64,000 nt of DNA. It comes from Desulfonema magnum. Its GTDB lineage: Bacteria > Desulfobacterota > Desulfobacteria > Desulfobacterales > 4be13. This document shows positions 9,201-17,053 of the stretch, piece after piece (within the stretch, counting starts at the first letter, position 1; every line of letters starts with the position of its first letter). A program made the translations under genes and the position numbers. Under the pieces are notes generated by a model that had not been told where the DNA came from, did no database searches, and saw only the letters and a list, made by a program, of their open reading frames with translations. Location of the stretch: positions 5,477,633 to 5,541,632 of the forward strand of contig NZ_CP061800.1 of the NCBI RefSeq assembly GCF_017377395.1, in the 5' to 3' direction.

Positions 9201-9782
9201 CAGTTTTTTGTTATAAGGATATCCCTGATTCCAGGTTGTTTTTAACAAAAAAGTATCGGGTTTATATCTGTAAGAACGCTTTTTATCTGTATAAGAAAGA
9301 AGAAAATCCCACCGGGAAGAATTTTCGGTTCTGATCTTATCCCTCTTGTCAGTTTTTATCTGTCGCAGGGCGCTGAGTTCATTTATCAGAACTTCCTGAT
9401 ACCATTTGGGAAGCGCATCAAAATCGCTGTTTAAGGAATATGCTTTTACAGGCGGCAGATATCTTGTCGCCGGAACCAGAATATATCCGCCCTGATTCAG
9501 TGTTATCAAATGGCCGATAAGCGCGTTGCCATTCCTCATTGCTTTGATGGATACGATTTTTTTATCGCTGTTCAGATAACGTAAAAAATTTTCAGCAACT
9601 TCTTTGTAATCACTGTCAGACTCCGGCTCAACACTATAAGAAACATCGCTTTTGATTGTTTCCGCCCTGCTTCCGCAGGTAAAGGTCAGGCTCACTAAAA
9701 TCAATAAAAACAGACATAAAAAAAAGATGGCAAATGCGCCGTTTTCTATTTTGCAGAAACGTCTTGTTTGTTTGGAATTCAT
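6249..9782 (-). CDS. Secreted C10 (streptopain-like) cysteine protease with thioredoxin-like, InlB-repeat, FnIII and dockerin domains
   Basis: A 1177-residue extracellular protein. Domains in order: a hydrophobic signal segment (~14-40); a SpeB-type propeptide (~55-150); the C10 catalytic domain with VWAGCAQAAQAQIMKYY (Cys206), FVGCHVTVADGY (His338) and INMGWGG (Asn357, Trp360); pre-peptidase-like and Ig-like beta domains (~400-730); a divergent InlB B-type repeat (~735-800); a thioredoxin-fold-like stretch (~815-915, KKVLLLAGREICGNT); a second InlB-type repeat (~925-990); an FnIII-like domain (~995-1105); and a C-terminal dockerin type I-like pair (GDINADNLLDLTDAI and ADIDDNSHVSLAEAV). The catalytic residues look intact. 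In cellulosome-like systems dockerins bind cohesins; a cohesin-like protein is encoded 20 kb away. The stop codon sits at the edge of a repeat element. Confidence 0.85.
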   Translation of the reverse strand: MNSKQTRRFCKIENGAFAIFFLCLFLLILVSLTFTCGSRAETIKSDVSYSVEPESDSDYKEVAENFLRYLNSDKKIVSIKAMRNGNALIGHLITLNQGGYILVPATRYLPPVKAYSLNSDFDALPKWYQEVLINELSALRQIKTDKRDKIRTENSSRWDFLLSYTDKKRSYRYKPDTFLLKTTWNQGYPYNKKLPKINNEHVWAGCAQAAQAQIMKYYNHPRKANGVVTHHWNGQVFKAILYKTYNWDIMPDSINTSTPEYIQDEIALLMRDLSIVNHADYGLNGSSASTDIRALTENFGYATGIDEMTNDDEDQFFETLRSEIDDERPVLLSFVGCHVTVADGYASDPTGKKIHINMGWGGSGDEYYYLNDTVVTNSHTFPPNLNMIYNIRPCSPEKNNCYVNLEDTDTIENFSISGRFNDQYDMDSYEVYLKGSTQITGSSGYYQGFYIMVYNADRELLISQDDTINLSLPAGKYAVKISLRNEDGWHYTYEADSADYMAEISTETLTADEISQIEARDIPPVITNDFEDLIISSPHKIRIDALDEDGDDISFKAVSSDENAAAVNLDGNILTITPLDSGISEIKVKAKSGDERAKKTFRVLSVNEEISFGKEFTIDGVFDSQEDFNTHKVILDGECSIWGYGFKSVLDSEGNYLVNPGCQTIEDQFERDVCFIGNSLEENPGQWGMSFSYNEDGDNSYTLFVSCPDADTDIDVIAELLELDDGSGPSATYYTLEPQITGGNGSIEPGSELKAKQGSTQVFTLRPDPGYQVAVFTDNGENKKGELANNEYRLSNIRENHVICVAFEETPESEELIWLTSKADAISKAQAEDKKVLLLAGREICGNTTYMRDTVCESLSPPVNNLLSDAFILWFCDVDSTTDYYPYASGLGNYMLPLICCIDPDDSETYLDRTTGTQTPDDLYSRLESISVPDPVIYMLTPEVTGENGNIEPGTAFQVNEASAQTFTLMPDSGFRVAVFTDNGEDKKAEIENHQYTLSNIRENHVISVSFEKIPAPAPENVSATDGATYQDKVCITWCAVPGAAYYKIYRGINKNSEESEALTDWQSITMFDDTSVTPGEIYYYRVRAAINTSGADASEYSHWDTGSATLKTVRKGDINADNLLDLTDAILTLQILAGEHPSMFRSDYSLCEADIDDNSHVSLAEAVYALRAAAAE

Positions 9783-9818
9783 TGTTCAGCCTCCTTAGTA
9801 AAAAAATGTTCCATTGTT

Positions 9819-10190
9819 TGAAGCACGGATTAGCGAGGATGACACGGATTTCACTGATTGAAAAACTCCGTGTCATCCGTGTCATCTGTGAAAATCAGTG
9901 GTTCAAACCTCCTGAACCACGGATTGACGCAGATGAAACGGATTGCACAGATTGAAAAAACTCCGTGTCATCCGTGTTATCCGTGAAAATCTGTGGTTCA
10001 AGCCTTCTGAACCACAGATTAGCGCTGATGACACGGATTTCACGGATTGAAAAAACTCCGTGTCATCCGTTTCATCTGTGAAAATCAGTGGTTCAAACGT
10101 TCTGAACCACGGATTACCGAGGATGACACGGATTCCACTGATTGAAAACCCCGTGTCATCCATGTCATCCGTGAAAATCTGTGGTTCAGA
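9819..10190. repeat. Cluster of four ~95-bp TGAACCAC palindromic repeats
   Basis: Four tandem, imperfect units each run from (T)GAACCACGGATT to AATC(A/T)GTGGTTCA, with internal CACGGATTTCACTGATTG / CCGTGTCATCCGTG. Each unit is roughly palindromic. The cluster fills nearly all of the gap between the C10 protease gene and the next gene. The same family recurs nine more times in the window. Confidence 0.9.
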
Positions 10191-10230
10191 TATTATAACC
10201 GGTAATCAACTGCCGGTCAATCAGTTAGTA

Positions 10231-13200
10231 TTATTTGCTGTTCACCACCGGCATGATGTCGAGAATGGTGATGCAGCCGTCATCATCCAGATCGTAGAAC
10301 GGATCATATCCCTCATCGCCGTCGCATACATTCCAAAGCAGGGAGACCGCCTCAATGTCAGCGTCATCAATCACGCTGTTTCCATCAAAATCATAAGGCC
10401 CTGCCGGAGATTCTTCAGCCTGTCCCACATCAATTTCGATGCCGTCGCCGTCATCATACACTGCCATATCAGTAACAAGGGTCTCATGCGCTCCAAGAGT
10501 TACCGCTCCCCTATCTTCGGACAGAATTTCATCTTCTCCCACATGCTCCCTCACGGTCAGCAGACCATTTTCATCTTCCGTACTCCGGATCACAAAACGG
10601 TAATCGCCTGCTTTCAGATCGAGCAGAGAAATGTGTTGTTGGCCGTTGCTTCCGAATTCGGCAACTGCGGCCGGAATATAACATCCTTGTTTGCTGCATT
10701 CTCTTTCAAGGGAATCATACACAGCCAGATCTGCCTTAGCATCAAGGGTCAGAGAAACCCAGCGATCTTCTGGCTGTGCAGAGGGAGACTCGATGTGTTC
10801 AATGAGGAGCTTGCCCAGGACTGTCTCTGTTCTCCAATCGAACCAGTCCTTACTGTCCCGCTTTTTCCTGGCATTTCTGTCCGGATTCACGAGAGAGTTC
10901 AGTCCCGGAATCCCTTCTGCTGTCACGCCAGTTATCCGGATGATAAAATCATTATAATCTCCGTCACTCTGAAGATCGTCCAGATCAATATCTTCATACA
11001 CAAACGCGTTTCCAAGTCCATTGACATCCGCGAGCTGGCCGATGTGCATTCCATGATCGGAATTCTTTGATATCAGGGAGAACAAGGGGCGTTTTTCAGG
11101 ATTATCAGTTTCCGTATTATCATAAAATTTCTGCAATGTGCTGTTGGGTATCAGCAGGGTTGCAAAACGGTCTCCGGGAATCATATTGAAGCGTTTCACT
11201 CCTTTATAACGCCCGCCGTTCCGATCATATCTCTCTCCGAGAAAGCCTCTGTATCGTGCGCCCTCTTTTCTGTCCGAGATGACCACATATCCCTCCTGTC
11301 GGGTATTTGACAAGGCCCGCCTTACCGCTTCCTTCTGAAATGCCTTTGGTGCCAGATACTCCATTCCTGAAAGACTGAAGATGCCGAGTTCGCCCTGATA
11401 TTCACCGCCGTCATACAACCAGTCTATGACAACAACGCCGTTCTCTCCTGCCGTGAACACGCCGCCTTCAAATTTCGGCATCATCGGAAGCGAGCTTGGC
11501 ACAAAATTATCAAAAGCCATGTCAAGGTATTCCGAGGTCGAACCGACAAACGAAATTCGGATCGCATAAATGTCAGCAGTTTCATGCTCAAAAGACCAGG
11601 TATAAGGCTTTCCATCCAACTTCAGGTCTTCTCCCACAGGTGTGCGTACCGAATCAATCACGTCCTCTTTTCCTGAAGCGTATTCCATACCCATCGCTTC
11701 AATCCGCCATTGTTCGGTGTTATCGCCATGCCTGTCAATATCCCAGATTTGCGCACTCACCGCGGCCACAGGAGTGTCATAACTAATGATGAGATCAGCA
11801 CTGATTCCGCCCATGGTCAGAAAGAAATCTCCGAGCTGAGATTCATAACCCTGAGCAGCGATATCATTCTCATTCAGAGAGTCATTAAAAAAACCCCGTC
11901 CCAAGTCATCGCTGCCTGCTTTCTCAAGTATTGGAAGCGCATCGTCATCCGGAAATCCGTCTTTATCTGTATCCAGACGGAACGCAATGCCGTAAAGGGA
12001 GCGGAACTGATCGCCGATTTTCAGACCGTCCGAAGGGAGCATTTCCGGAAGAGATTCAAAGTCAATAAGATCAGATACTCCGGGATCAGCCCCGGCTTCA
12101 TATTCCTCAATATTGGCATATCCGTCTTCATCCGGGTCTTCCCACGCATCATCAGTAAACGGGTCGAGTTCGTAAGCAATCTCCCATCCGTCTTTCATGC
12201 CGTCGCCGTCCGTGTCCGGGTTCATCGGATCGGTTTCGTATTTTGCCTCATCCGCATCTGACAGCCCGTCATTATCCGAATCTTTCAGTATATCCTCGGA
12301 AGCCTGGGAAGAGATGATCTTTATATTTGCCGTTCTCATAAGATCAGGATCACCGTGAGATGTCACCGTGAGCGTCAGGGACTCAGATGCTCCCACAGAC
12401 GCGGGCAGCACGAGGTTCAGGGAGAGTTCTGTTTTACTGAGTGCCTTTAGTTTGAATGTCTGGTATGTATGAACATTCATTTCATAGCCTTTGGAATCGG
12501 TGACTTTCAAGGTGTATGTGTCTTCAATGGGGCTGTTATTGAGTACAAACAGATCAAAAAATACGATATCCTCTGTTGCCCCCTTGATCAGTTGTTTTGG
12601 AATTTTTATCAGAAAGTCAAAGAGAATTTTTGGCGGACAGACCTGAAGCTTCGGACTGGTGATGATATCGGAAAGCCTTACGCCCTCATCCAACAGGATT
12701 GTATCTGCAAAGATTTCCACATTTCTGCCCTGGAGAGCGCCTTTTGCCGCGCCCCGCAGATCAATGATGCTGTTTTTTCCAACGCCAATGGTGATCTTAT
12801 TCTCTGCCACCATAGCGGCCTCACTCAGATTTCGCAGATCAAGGGTCCAGCTCTCGCCGCCATAAATCTTGATGTTGTCAGAATGCCACCTGGCCTCGCT
12901 TCCTGTCATGGCAATGGTCGGATCCCATGAGAACTTTCCTCCCTTTCCGCATCCCATAATGGTTCCGTTCTGAATGGTCACGGGTGCTGAAAAGATGATA
13001 TTACCGCCTCTTCCCGGATGTGGCGAACAATGTCCGTAATTGGCATCGCCACCGCCGCCGGTGGCTACGCGACCGGTCCCTGTGTTGATCAGCAGGGAAT
13101 CCGCGAGAAGAATCGTGTTGCCGCCGTTCCCGCTGTATGATCCGCCGCATGTGGAGCCTGGCCCGTGCGGTGTGAGTGAGTGTCCCCCGTTTCCGCCGTC

Positions 13201-14259
13201 ACTTTCCGGAGAATCAGAATAACATTCCGGACCGATAATTCCCTTATTGGTGATGGTATCTCCGTATATTTCCACAGAACCGCCATCTCCGGCCCGGGCA
13301 ATCCATCCGTAGTGGTCTCCGCCTCTGCCGCCCTGAATATCGCCATTTTGGTCATTATAAAAGGTCTCCTTACCTGTTAATATGACGTTTCTCCCGGGCG
13401 AACCATCAGCACCGTCGCCGCCCCAAACCTTTCCCTGGTTATAAATAAAATCCTCTCCTGTTATCTTTATATCCGCGTCCTGCGTGCTTGTCAGGGTTCC
13501 GGAGTTACACAGACCTTTTATTCTGATTTCAGCGGATGAAGTTATCATGATGGTATCATTCGGGCTGATTTCAACAATATCATTCCATTTTGGAACCCTT
13601 TTCGGAATCCATGTCTCGGAATTGTTCCAATCTCCGCTTCCGTTTGAGCGGATCGTTGGGGTATCACAGTTCACCCCGGGGATTTGAACCGCCTGGTAAT
13701 TCTGATTATCAATATTTTCTGTGACATCGGTGTATGTGCAGTCTGAAGGCACAAAAGTGTAACCCGTCAGCCTGGGTTTCAATATTCCTGACCATCCGGC
13801 TTCCACTTCAATGCTGAGAAAACCGCTGGCATCTGTTGTTACCGGACCGTCAGGCCCTTCAAATGTAACGCCTTCCACTGCTGTGCCGTCCGAAGTTCGG
13901 ATATGGCCTGAAATCGTGTGGGTAACAAGCGTTCCTGTGTAATCCTGGTCAGTTTGGTCAGTTGTTACATTGATATATATGCGGTTCGGAGGATTGAAAT
14001 TATGAAGCGGAATTTTCGGCGTTGCTGTTCCTGACCAGCCCGAGCCCACAATGACACTGTAAAAGCCGTCGGAGTTTGTCTCAGGATTGCCGGGTAATCC
14101 ATCCAGAACAACGCCTTTCATGCCTGTTCCGTCTGAATGACGAATGTGGCCAGAGATGACAAGTTTGTTATCCTGAGCTTGCGCCATGTCCGCGGTGAAA
14201 ACCCCGCTGGCCAGAATAATAGCCCAGAATACAATTATCGTAATTTTGAAAAATCTCAT
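10231..14259 (-). CDS. Giant secreted acidic protein: carboxypeptidase-regulatory repeats, Gly-rich region, TSP3, DUF4114, dockerin-like end
   Basis: A 1342-residue secreted protein with a signal peptide (~1-28, ending AQA). Two carboxypeptidase-regulatory/SdrD-B-like beta repeats come first (ISGHIR..DGT..GV..., ~34-190). Next are a G8-like GSGDWNNSETW motif (~208) and a Gly-rich, probably beta-helical region (~235-480). A beta-sandwich domain, Asp-rich thrombospondin type 3-like calcium repeats (~655-730), and a DUF4114 domain (~925-1125, VVVIDWLYDGG...DYNDFIIRITG) follow. The end has a basic ARKKRD-SKDWFDWRTET motif (~1131), a beta domain, and a dockerin-like EF-hand pair (YDFDGNSVIDDADI and YDLDDDGCITILDI). 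It shares the C-terminal half with three paralogues in this window. A copy of the shared promoter-like element lies upstream at 14373-14414. The role is inferred to be a calcium-stabilised surface or matrix component. Confidence 0.8.
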   Translation of the reverse strand: MRFFKITIIVFWAIILASGVFTADMAQAQDNKLVISGHIRHSDGTGMKGVVLDGLPGNPETNSDGFYSVIVGSGWSGTATPKIPLHNFNPPNRIYINVTTDQTDQDYTGTLVTHTISGHIRTSDGTAVEGVTFEGPDGPVTTDASGFLSIEVEAGWSGILKPRLTGYTFVPSDCTYTDVTENIDNQNYQAVQIPGVNCDTPTIRSNGSGDWNNSETWIPKRVPKWNDIVEISPNDTIMITSSAEIRIKGLCNSGTLTSTQDADIKITGEDFIYNQGKVWGGDGADGSPGRNVILTGKETFYNDQNGDIQGGRGGDHYGWIARAGDGGSVEIYGDTITNKGIIGPECYSDSPESDGGNGGHSLTPHGPGSTCGGSYSGNGGNTILLADSLLINTGTGRVATGGGGDANYGHCSPHPGRGGNIIFSAPVTIQNGTIMGCGKGGKFSWDPTIAMTGSEARWHSDNIKIYGGESWTLDLRNLSEAAMVAENKITIGVGKNSIIDLRGAAKGALQGRNVEIFADTILLDEGVRLSDIITSPKLQVCPPKILFDFLIKIPKQLIKGATEDIVFFDLFVLNNSPIEDTYTLKVTDSKGYEMNVHTYQTFKLKALSKTELSLNLVLPASVGASESLTLTVTSHGDPDLMRTANIKIISSQASEDILKDSDNDGLSDADEAKYETDPMNPDTDGDGMKDGWEIAYELDPFTDDAWEDPDEDGYANIEEYEAGADPGVSDLIDFESLPEMLPSDGLKIGDQFRSLYGIAFRLDTDKDGFPDDDALPILEKAGSDDLGRGFFNDSLNENDIAAQGYESQLGDFFLTMGGISADLIISYDTPVAAVSAQIWDIDRHGDNTEQWRIEAMGMEYASGKEDVIDSVRTPVGEDLKLDGKPYTWSFEHETADIYAIRISFVGSTSEYLDMAFDNFVPSSLPMMPKFEGGVFTAGENGVVVIDWLYDGGEYQGELGIFSLSGMEYLAPKAFQKEAVRRALSNTRQEGYVVISDRKEGARYRGFLGERYDRNGGRYKGVKRFNMIPGDRFATLLIPNSTLQKFYDNTETDNPEKRPLFSLISKNSDHGMHIGQLADVNGLGNAFVYEDIDLDDLQSDGDYNDFIIRITGVTAEGIPGLNSLVNPDRNARKKRDSKDWFDWRTETVLGKLLIEHIESPSAQPEDRWVSLTLDAKADLAVYDSLERECSKQGCYIPAAVAEFGSNGQQHISLLDLKAGDYRFVIRSTEDENGLLTVREHVGEDEILSEDRGAVTLGAHETLVTDMAVYDDGDGIEIDVGQAEESPAGPYDFDGNSVIDDADIEAVSLLWNVCDGDEGYDPFYDLDDDGCITILDIMPVVNSK

Positions 14260-14372
14260 TTCTTCCTCCTTTCAGTCTGGTAATTTTTAGATATCGTGGG
14301 TAAGACAGAGAGAATCGCTGAACTTTTTATATGAGTCGCTCTCATATATACATTGATCTGCGATTCAATTTT

Positions 14373-14414
14373 CCCTTTGAACTTATTATATGCTGAGGAA
14401 TTTTTTTTCTTATA
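14373..14414 (-). promoter_or_regulatory. Shared promoter-like element (copy a), upstream of the 1342-aa secreted protein
   Basis: On the minus strand: TATAAGAAAA, then CATATAAT starting 22 bases after the first T, then AAAGGG. TATAAT fits a -10 box, with the AAAGGG box near the expected start point, ~115 nt before the start codon. Five further copies with the same geometry occur in the window. Confidence 0.6.
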
Positions 14415-14644
14415 TTTTTTTTAAAGTACTAATGATAAGGGATTTGGGGGAGGGATCAATATGCTGAAATTATTATGTCACAGAATGCCGTTGTCTCGGA
14501 ATGTCATTCCGGGGAAAACTGAAGCGATGTGCGGCTAATGCCACGAAGGCACAAAGGCACGAAGTTTCACGAAGATTCTCCGTGTCTCAGCGGCATTGTC
14601 TTTCCGGTTAAAAAAAAGTCGCATACGGTCCGGCATCTGAAAAT

Positions 14645-14899
14645 AAGTACCTAACCATAAGTTTTTAATATCTGACCGGGGGAGAAACCCCATATGCATC
14701 AGGCTAAGAATGAGGGACGGCTGCCGGACGGGGTTTGCAACCCCGTCCGAAACGTTTGCGGGCGGCGATCCGGAAAATATTCCGGACGGGGTTGCAAACC
14801 CCGTCCGGCAAAAAAGCCGGGTTTCTTTGCCGTTTGTAGGAAAAGATATATAAAAACGTTTGCTCAGGTACTTACCTGAGAACTTATGATCAGGTACTT
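14645..14899. repeat. MITE-like element with TAAGTACCTAACCATAAGTT ends
   Basis: The left end TAAGTACCTAACCATAAGTT and the right end AACTTATGATCAGGTACTTA are inverted copies. Inside are CCGGACGGGGTTTGCAACCC palindromes and a GAAACCC / GGGTTTC pair. The element is the same family as 6103-6249, and its right part is duplicated. Confidence 0.6.
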
Positions 14900-15179
14900 A
14901 ATAAAAATAGCCCGACAATGAATTGCCGGGCTTTTCATATATGTCAGTTGCTGCCGGACGGGGTTTGCAACCCCGTCCGAAACGTTTGCGGGCGGCGATC
15001 CGGAAAATATTCCGGACGGGGTTGCAAACCCCGTCCGGCAAAAAAGCCGGGTTTCTTTGCCGTTTGTAGGAAAAGATATATAAAAACGTTTGCTCAGGTA
15101 CTTACCTGAGAACTTATGATCAGGTACTTAATAAAAATAGCCCGACAATGAATTGCCGGGCTTTTCATATATGTCAGTT
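14720..15179. repeat. Perfect 230-bp tandem duplication
   Basis: 14720-14949 is repeated base for base at 14950-15179. Each copy contains the GGACGGGGT palindromes, the element's right end, and a hairpin with a short T-tail (AGCCCGACAATGAATTGCCG...; 14909-14932 and 15139-15162) that could act as a weak terminator on the plus strand. The lack of divergence suggests a very recent event, or an assembly artefact. Confidence 0.9.
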
Positions 15180-15210
15180 CCCTTATCATGGGACGTTGGT
15201 GCGATTCTGT

Positions 15211-16253
15211 TTATTCCGCGATCAGCTTCTTTCCTGATACCAGATCAATGCCGAGATATGCGGCCAGATTGTGGATGCTGGGGGCCACCATTGCCGCACA
15301 GTCCTGAACGATCCGCACTTGTTCTTTTCTGGTGAGGATGCGGCCCGATTCTTGCATTTTCTGGGTCGCGGCGACTTCGTACAGGGAAATGCCCTGCAAG
15401 GCCAACTGGCTCAGATAATCACGCATCTTGCGGGCCTGGGCTTTGGTCAGGCCGAGATATCTGACGATTTCGGATTTTACCATGTCGAACATCTCTTTGT
15501 ATCCCGAGTTGGTCGCACCTGCGAAGTCGGGGCGGGTGTTGCAGGTGTCTGCCATGGTGTTGCTGAAAATGAGACGATTGCCAACGCCTTTCAGTCGTGT
15601 GTTGATCCATTCATCGCTGCACCTTTTTTTGCGGTATCCGGAAACAGCGTCTTCCATTGCCCCTGCCGGATTTTCCAGATTCAGTTCTCCGCGCAGCTTT
15701 TTCCGTGCGCCGTCCTTGTTGGTCCGCAGGTTGTCCACGAACACGCCGGCTTTGGCGAGGTACTCCTTGATCTCACGGAGGGCATGGCGGGTTTTGGTGA
15801 CGCGAAGGTTTTGGGCAATCAGATAGAGACCGTGGTCATCAGTGTGATCTTTCTGATATACACGCTTGTTTGGCGCGGCGTGAGGCAACTGTCCGATTGA
15901 AACGGACAGTCTGGATTTCAAATCACCCCACAGTTTCTGGGATTTACGAGCATCACAAGAAACAATGCCGACAATCCAATCCTCAATGGCATAAAAATGC
16001 CTGGTTATAAAGGATTTTGGGGAGGCCCGGGTTTTTTTCTGCGTCGGGCAATATGACAGCGGATCGGAGGATGAAACGGATGTCCCGGCCGGTCCCGGCA
16101 CGGAATATCCGGTAAATCCTTAAATCCGATGTCATATTCCCGGACCTCCCCAAAATCCGTTACAATCAGAAAAATGTTCCCCCATTTGCTGGCAACGATC
16201 AGCGGCAGAGGAGCGTTTTCCGATGATTTTGATACGATTTTCCGGTTTGGCAT
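15211..16253 (-). pseudogene. BRO-N/antirepressor family gene, disrupted by a frameshift and a MITE-like insertion
   Basis: The gene starts at an ATG at 16253 after AGAAAGGA and opens MPNRKIVSKSSENAPLPL, the 'PLPL' start of a BRO/antirepressor subgroup. It continues at 15211-15990 as HFYAIEDWIVGIV, LWGDLKSRL, IGQLPHA..RVYQKDHTDDHG, and a long C-terminal part with GYRKKRCSDEWI. The two parts are separated by a 169-bp inverted-repeat element (16001-16169) with 8-bp flanking near-duplication. After removing it, restoring one G in a GGGGG run would join them as SKWGEHFYAIEDW in a single frame. So it carries one insertion and one apparent -1 frameshift. BRO-N proteins are DNA-binding phage or virus-type regulators, so this is probably a prophage relic. 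The 3' part stays open for 260 codons. Confidence 0.7.
16001..16169. mobile_element. MITE-like element A (TIR ~28 bp, 8-bp target duplication)
   Basis: The left end CTGGTTATAAAGGATTTTGG and the inverted right end (CTGATTGTAACGGATTTTGG) are imperfect inverted repeats. They are flanked by AAAAATGC (15993-16000) and AAAAATGT (16170-16177), a 7-of-8 match. Element B at 60861-61071 has the same ends and the same duplication length. It has no coding capacity. It interrupts the BRO-type gene. Confidence 0.75.
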
Positions 16254-16499
16254 GACAAAATCCTTTCTGCTTTATATGAAAGTGTTAAGTGTTAGGAAAA
16301 ATTGCGAAACTTTCATAATTAGTTGCGAGCGGCAGATCATGGCCGTTTATAAGATTATCTGCTGTTAGGAAGGAGTGTGGGGCAGGCCAGCAGCAGAAAC
16401 TGGCTTTTCAGGGGTACCTCCCTATCCCCACAGTCAAAATCGCTTATCAGAAAAGGGCTGAAGGGTCAAGCAAAAGCGGAGGGTTTGGGCAATCAGGCA
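16254..16499. other. Gene-free stretch upstream of the BRO-type pseudogene
   Basis: It contains one short copy of the heptamer element (TATGAAAGTGTTAAGTGTTA, 16275-16315, closed by GAAACTTTCAT). Nothing else is recognisable. Confidence 0.5.
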
Positions 16500-16765
16500 G
16501 AGGCCGTGGTCGTTGGTATGGGGTTTTTGGTAAATGCGCCCATCCGCTATGGGATAAGACAGGTGTGTCGTTTTCAAAACGACACTTCTTTTTTGCAGAT
16601 TGTCCTATGCAATCTGAGCCTTTCTGACGATAGAGGCCGTGGTCGTTGGTATGGGGTTTTTGATAAGTTTTGCCATCAGGTCCGATATAGGATTGAGATG
16701 TCGTTTTCAAAATGACATCTCTTTTTTGCAGATTGTCCCATGCAATCTGAGCGTTACGGACAGCA
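16500..16765 (-). pseudogene. Two tandem 133-bp remnants of a BRO-type gene
   Basis: 16500-16632 and 16633-16765 are ~133-bp direct copies. On the minus strand both encode pieces like DGKTYQKPHTNDHGLY, matching the NKRVYQKDHTDDHGLYLIAQ segment of the neighbouring BRO-type pseudogene, fused to a conserved non-homologous tail with TGTCGTTTTCAAAA. They are too short and out of frame to be functional. Confidence 0.65.
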
Positions 16766-16779
16766 GAAGGTTTGCAGGC

Positions 16780-16920
16780 CCCCGCCAAGCCCCGTGGGGG
16801 CGGCATATTTGTATCAAATCATGTTGCGAATATGTCGCCCCTACGGGGCTTGGCCGGCCCGGCATAATGAATGCTACAAACATATCGCCCCTACGGGGCT
16901 TGGCGGGAGCTTGCAAACTT
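16780..16920. repeat. CCCCTACGGGGC palindromic repeats
   Basis: Three imperfect copies of GCCCCTACGGGGCTTGGCGG or its inverse, separated by GCTACAAACAT-like spacers. The same repeats form the inside of MITE-like element B at 60861-61071. Confidence 0.75.
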
Positions 16921-16963
16921 GTCGCTACTATCAGAAAGGGGCTATGGTGTTAAGCGGAAAGGT

Positions 16964-17011
16964 GTGAACCGCAGATTTGGCAGATTATGACTCGCGTTCA
17001 TCCGCGGTTCA
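16964..17011. repeat. Short member of the TGAACCAC palindrome family
   Basis: TGAACCGCAGATTTGG ... CATCCGCGGTTCA; a shortened single unit immediately downstream of the 2317-aa protein gene. Confidence 0.7.
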
Positions 17012-17053
17012 GGTTGCATGGCCGGCAGGAGGTCGCCGGCCAATGGGTTCATA

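Larger units (their letters stand above)
14415..15210. other. Gene-free repeat region
   Basis: No gene is supported here. The stretch 14415-14640 shows only low-complexity AT sequence and a short direct repeat (CACGAAGGCACAAAGGCACG). From 14645 onward it is built of the palindromic element and its duplication, listed separately. Short open frames here come from the palindromes. Confidence 0.6.

Noticed and set aside
9819..10190. Possible CRISPR array (regularly spaced repeats of ~95 bp)
   Set aside because: Units are directly abutting palindromes with no unique spacers, and no cas genes are present.
14694..15109. Two 61-63 aa plus-strand frames with identical sequence
   Set aside because: They are translations of the duplicated GGACGGGGT palindromic block.
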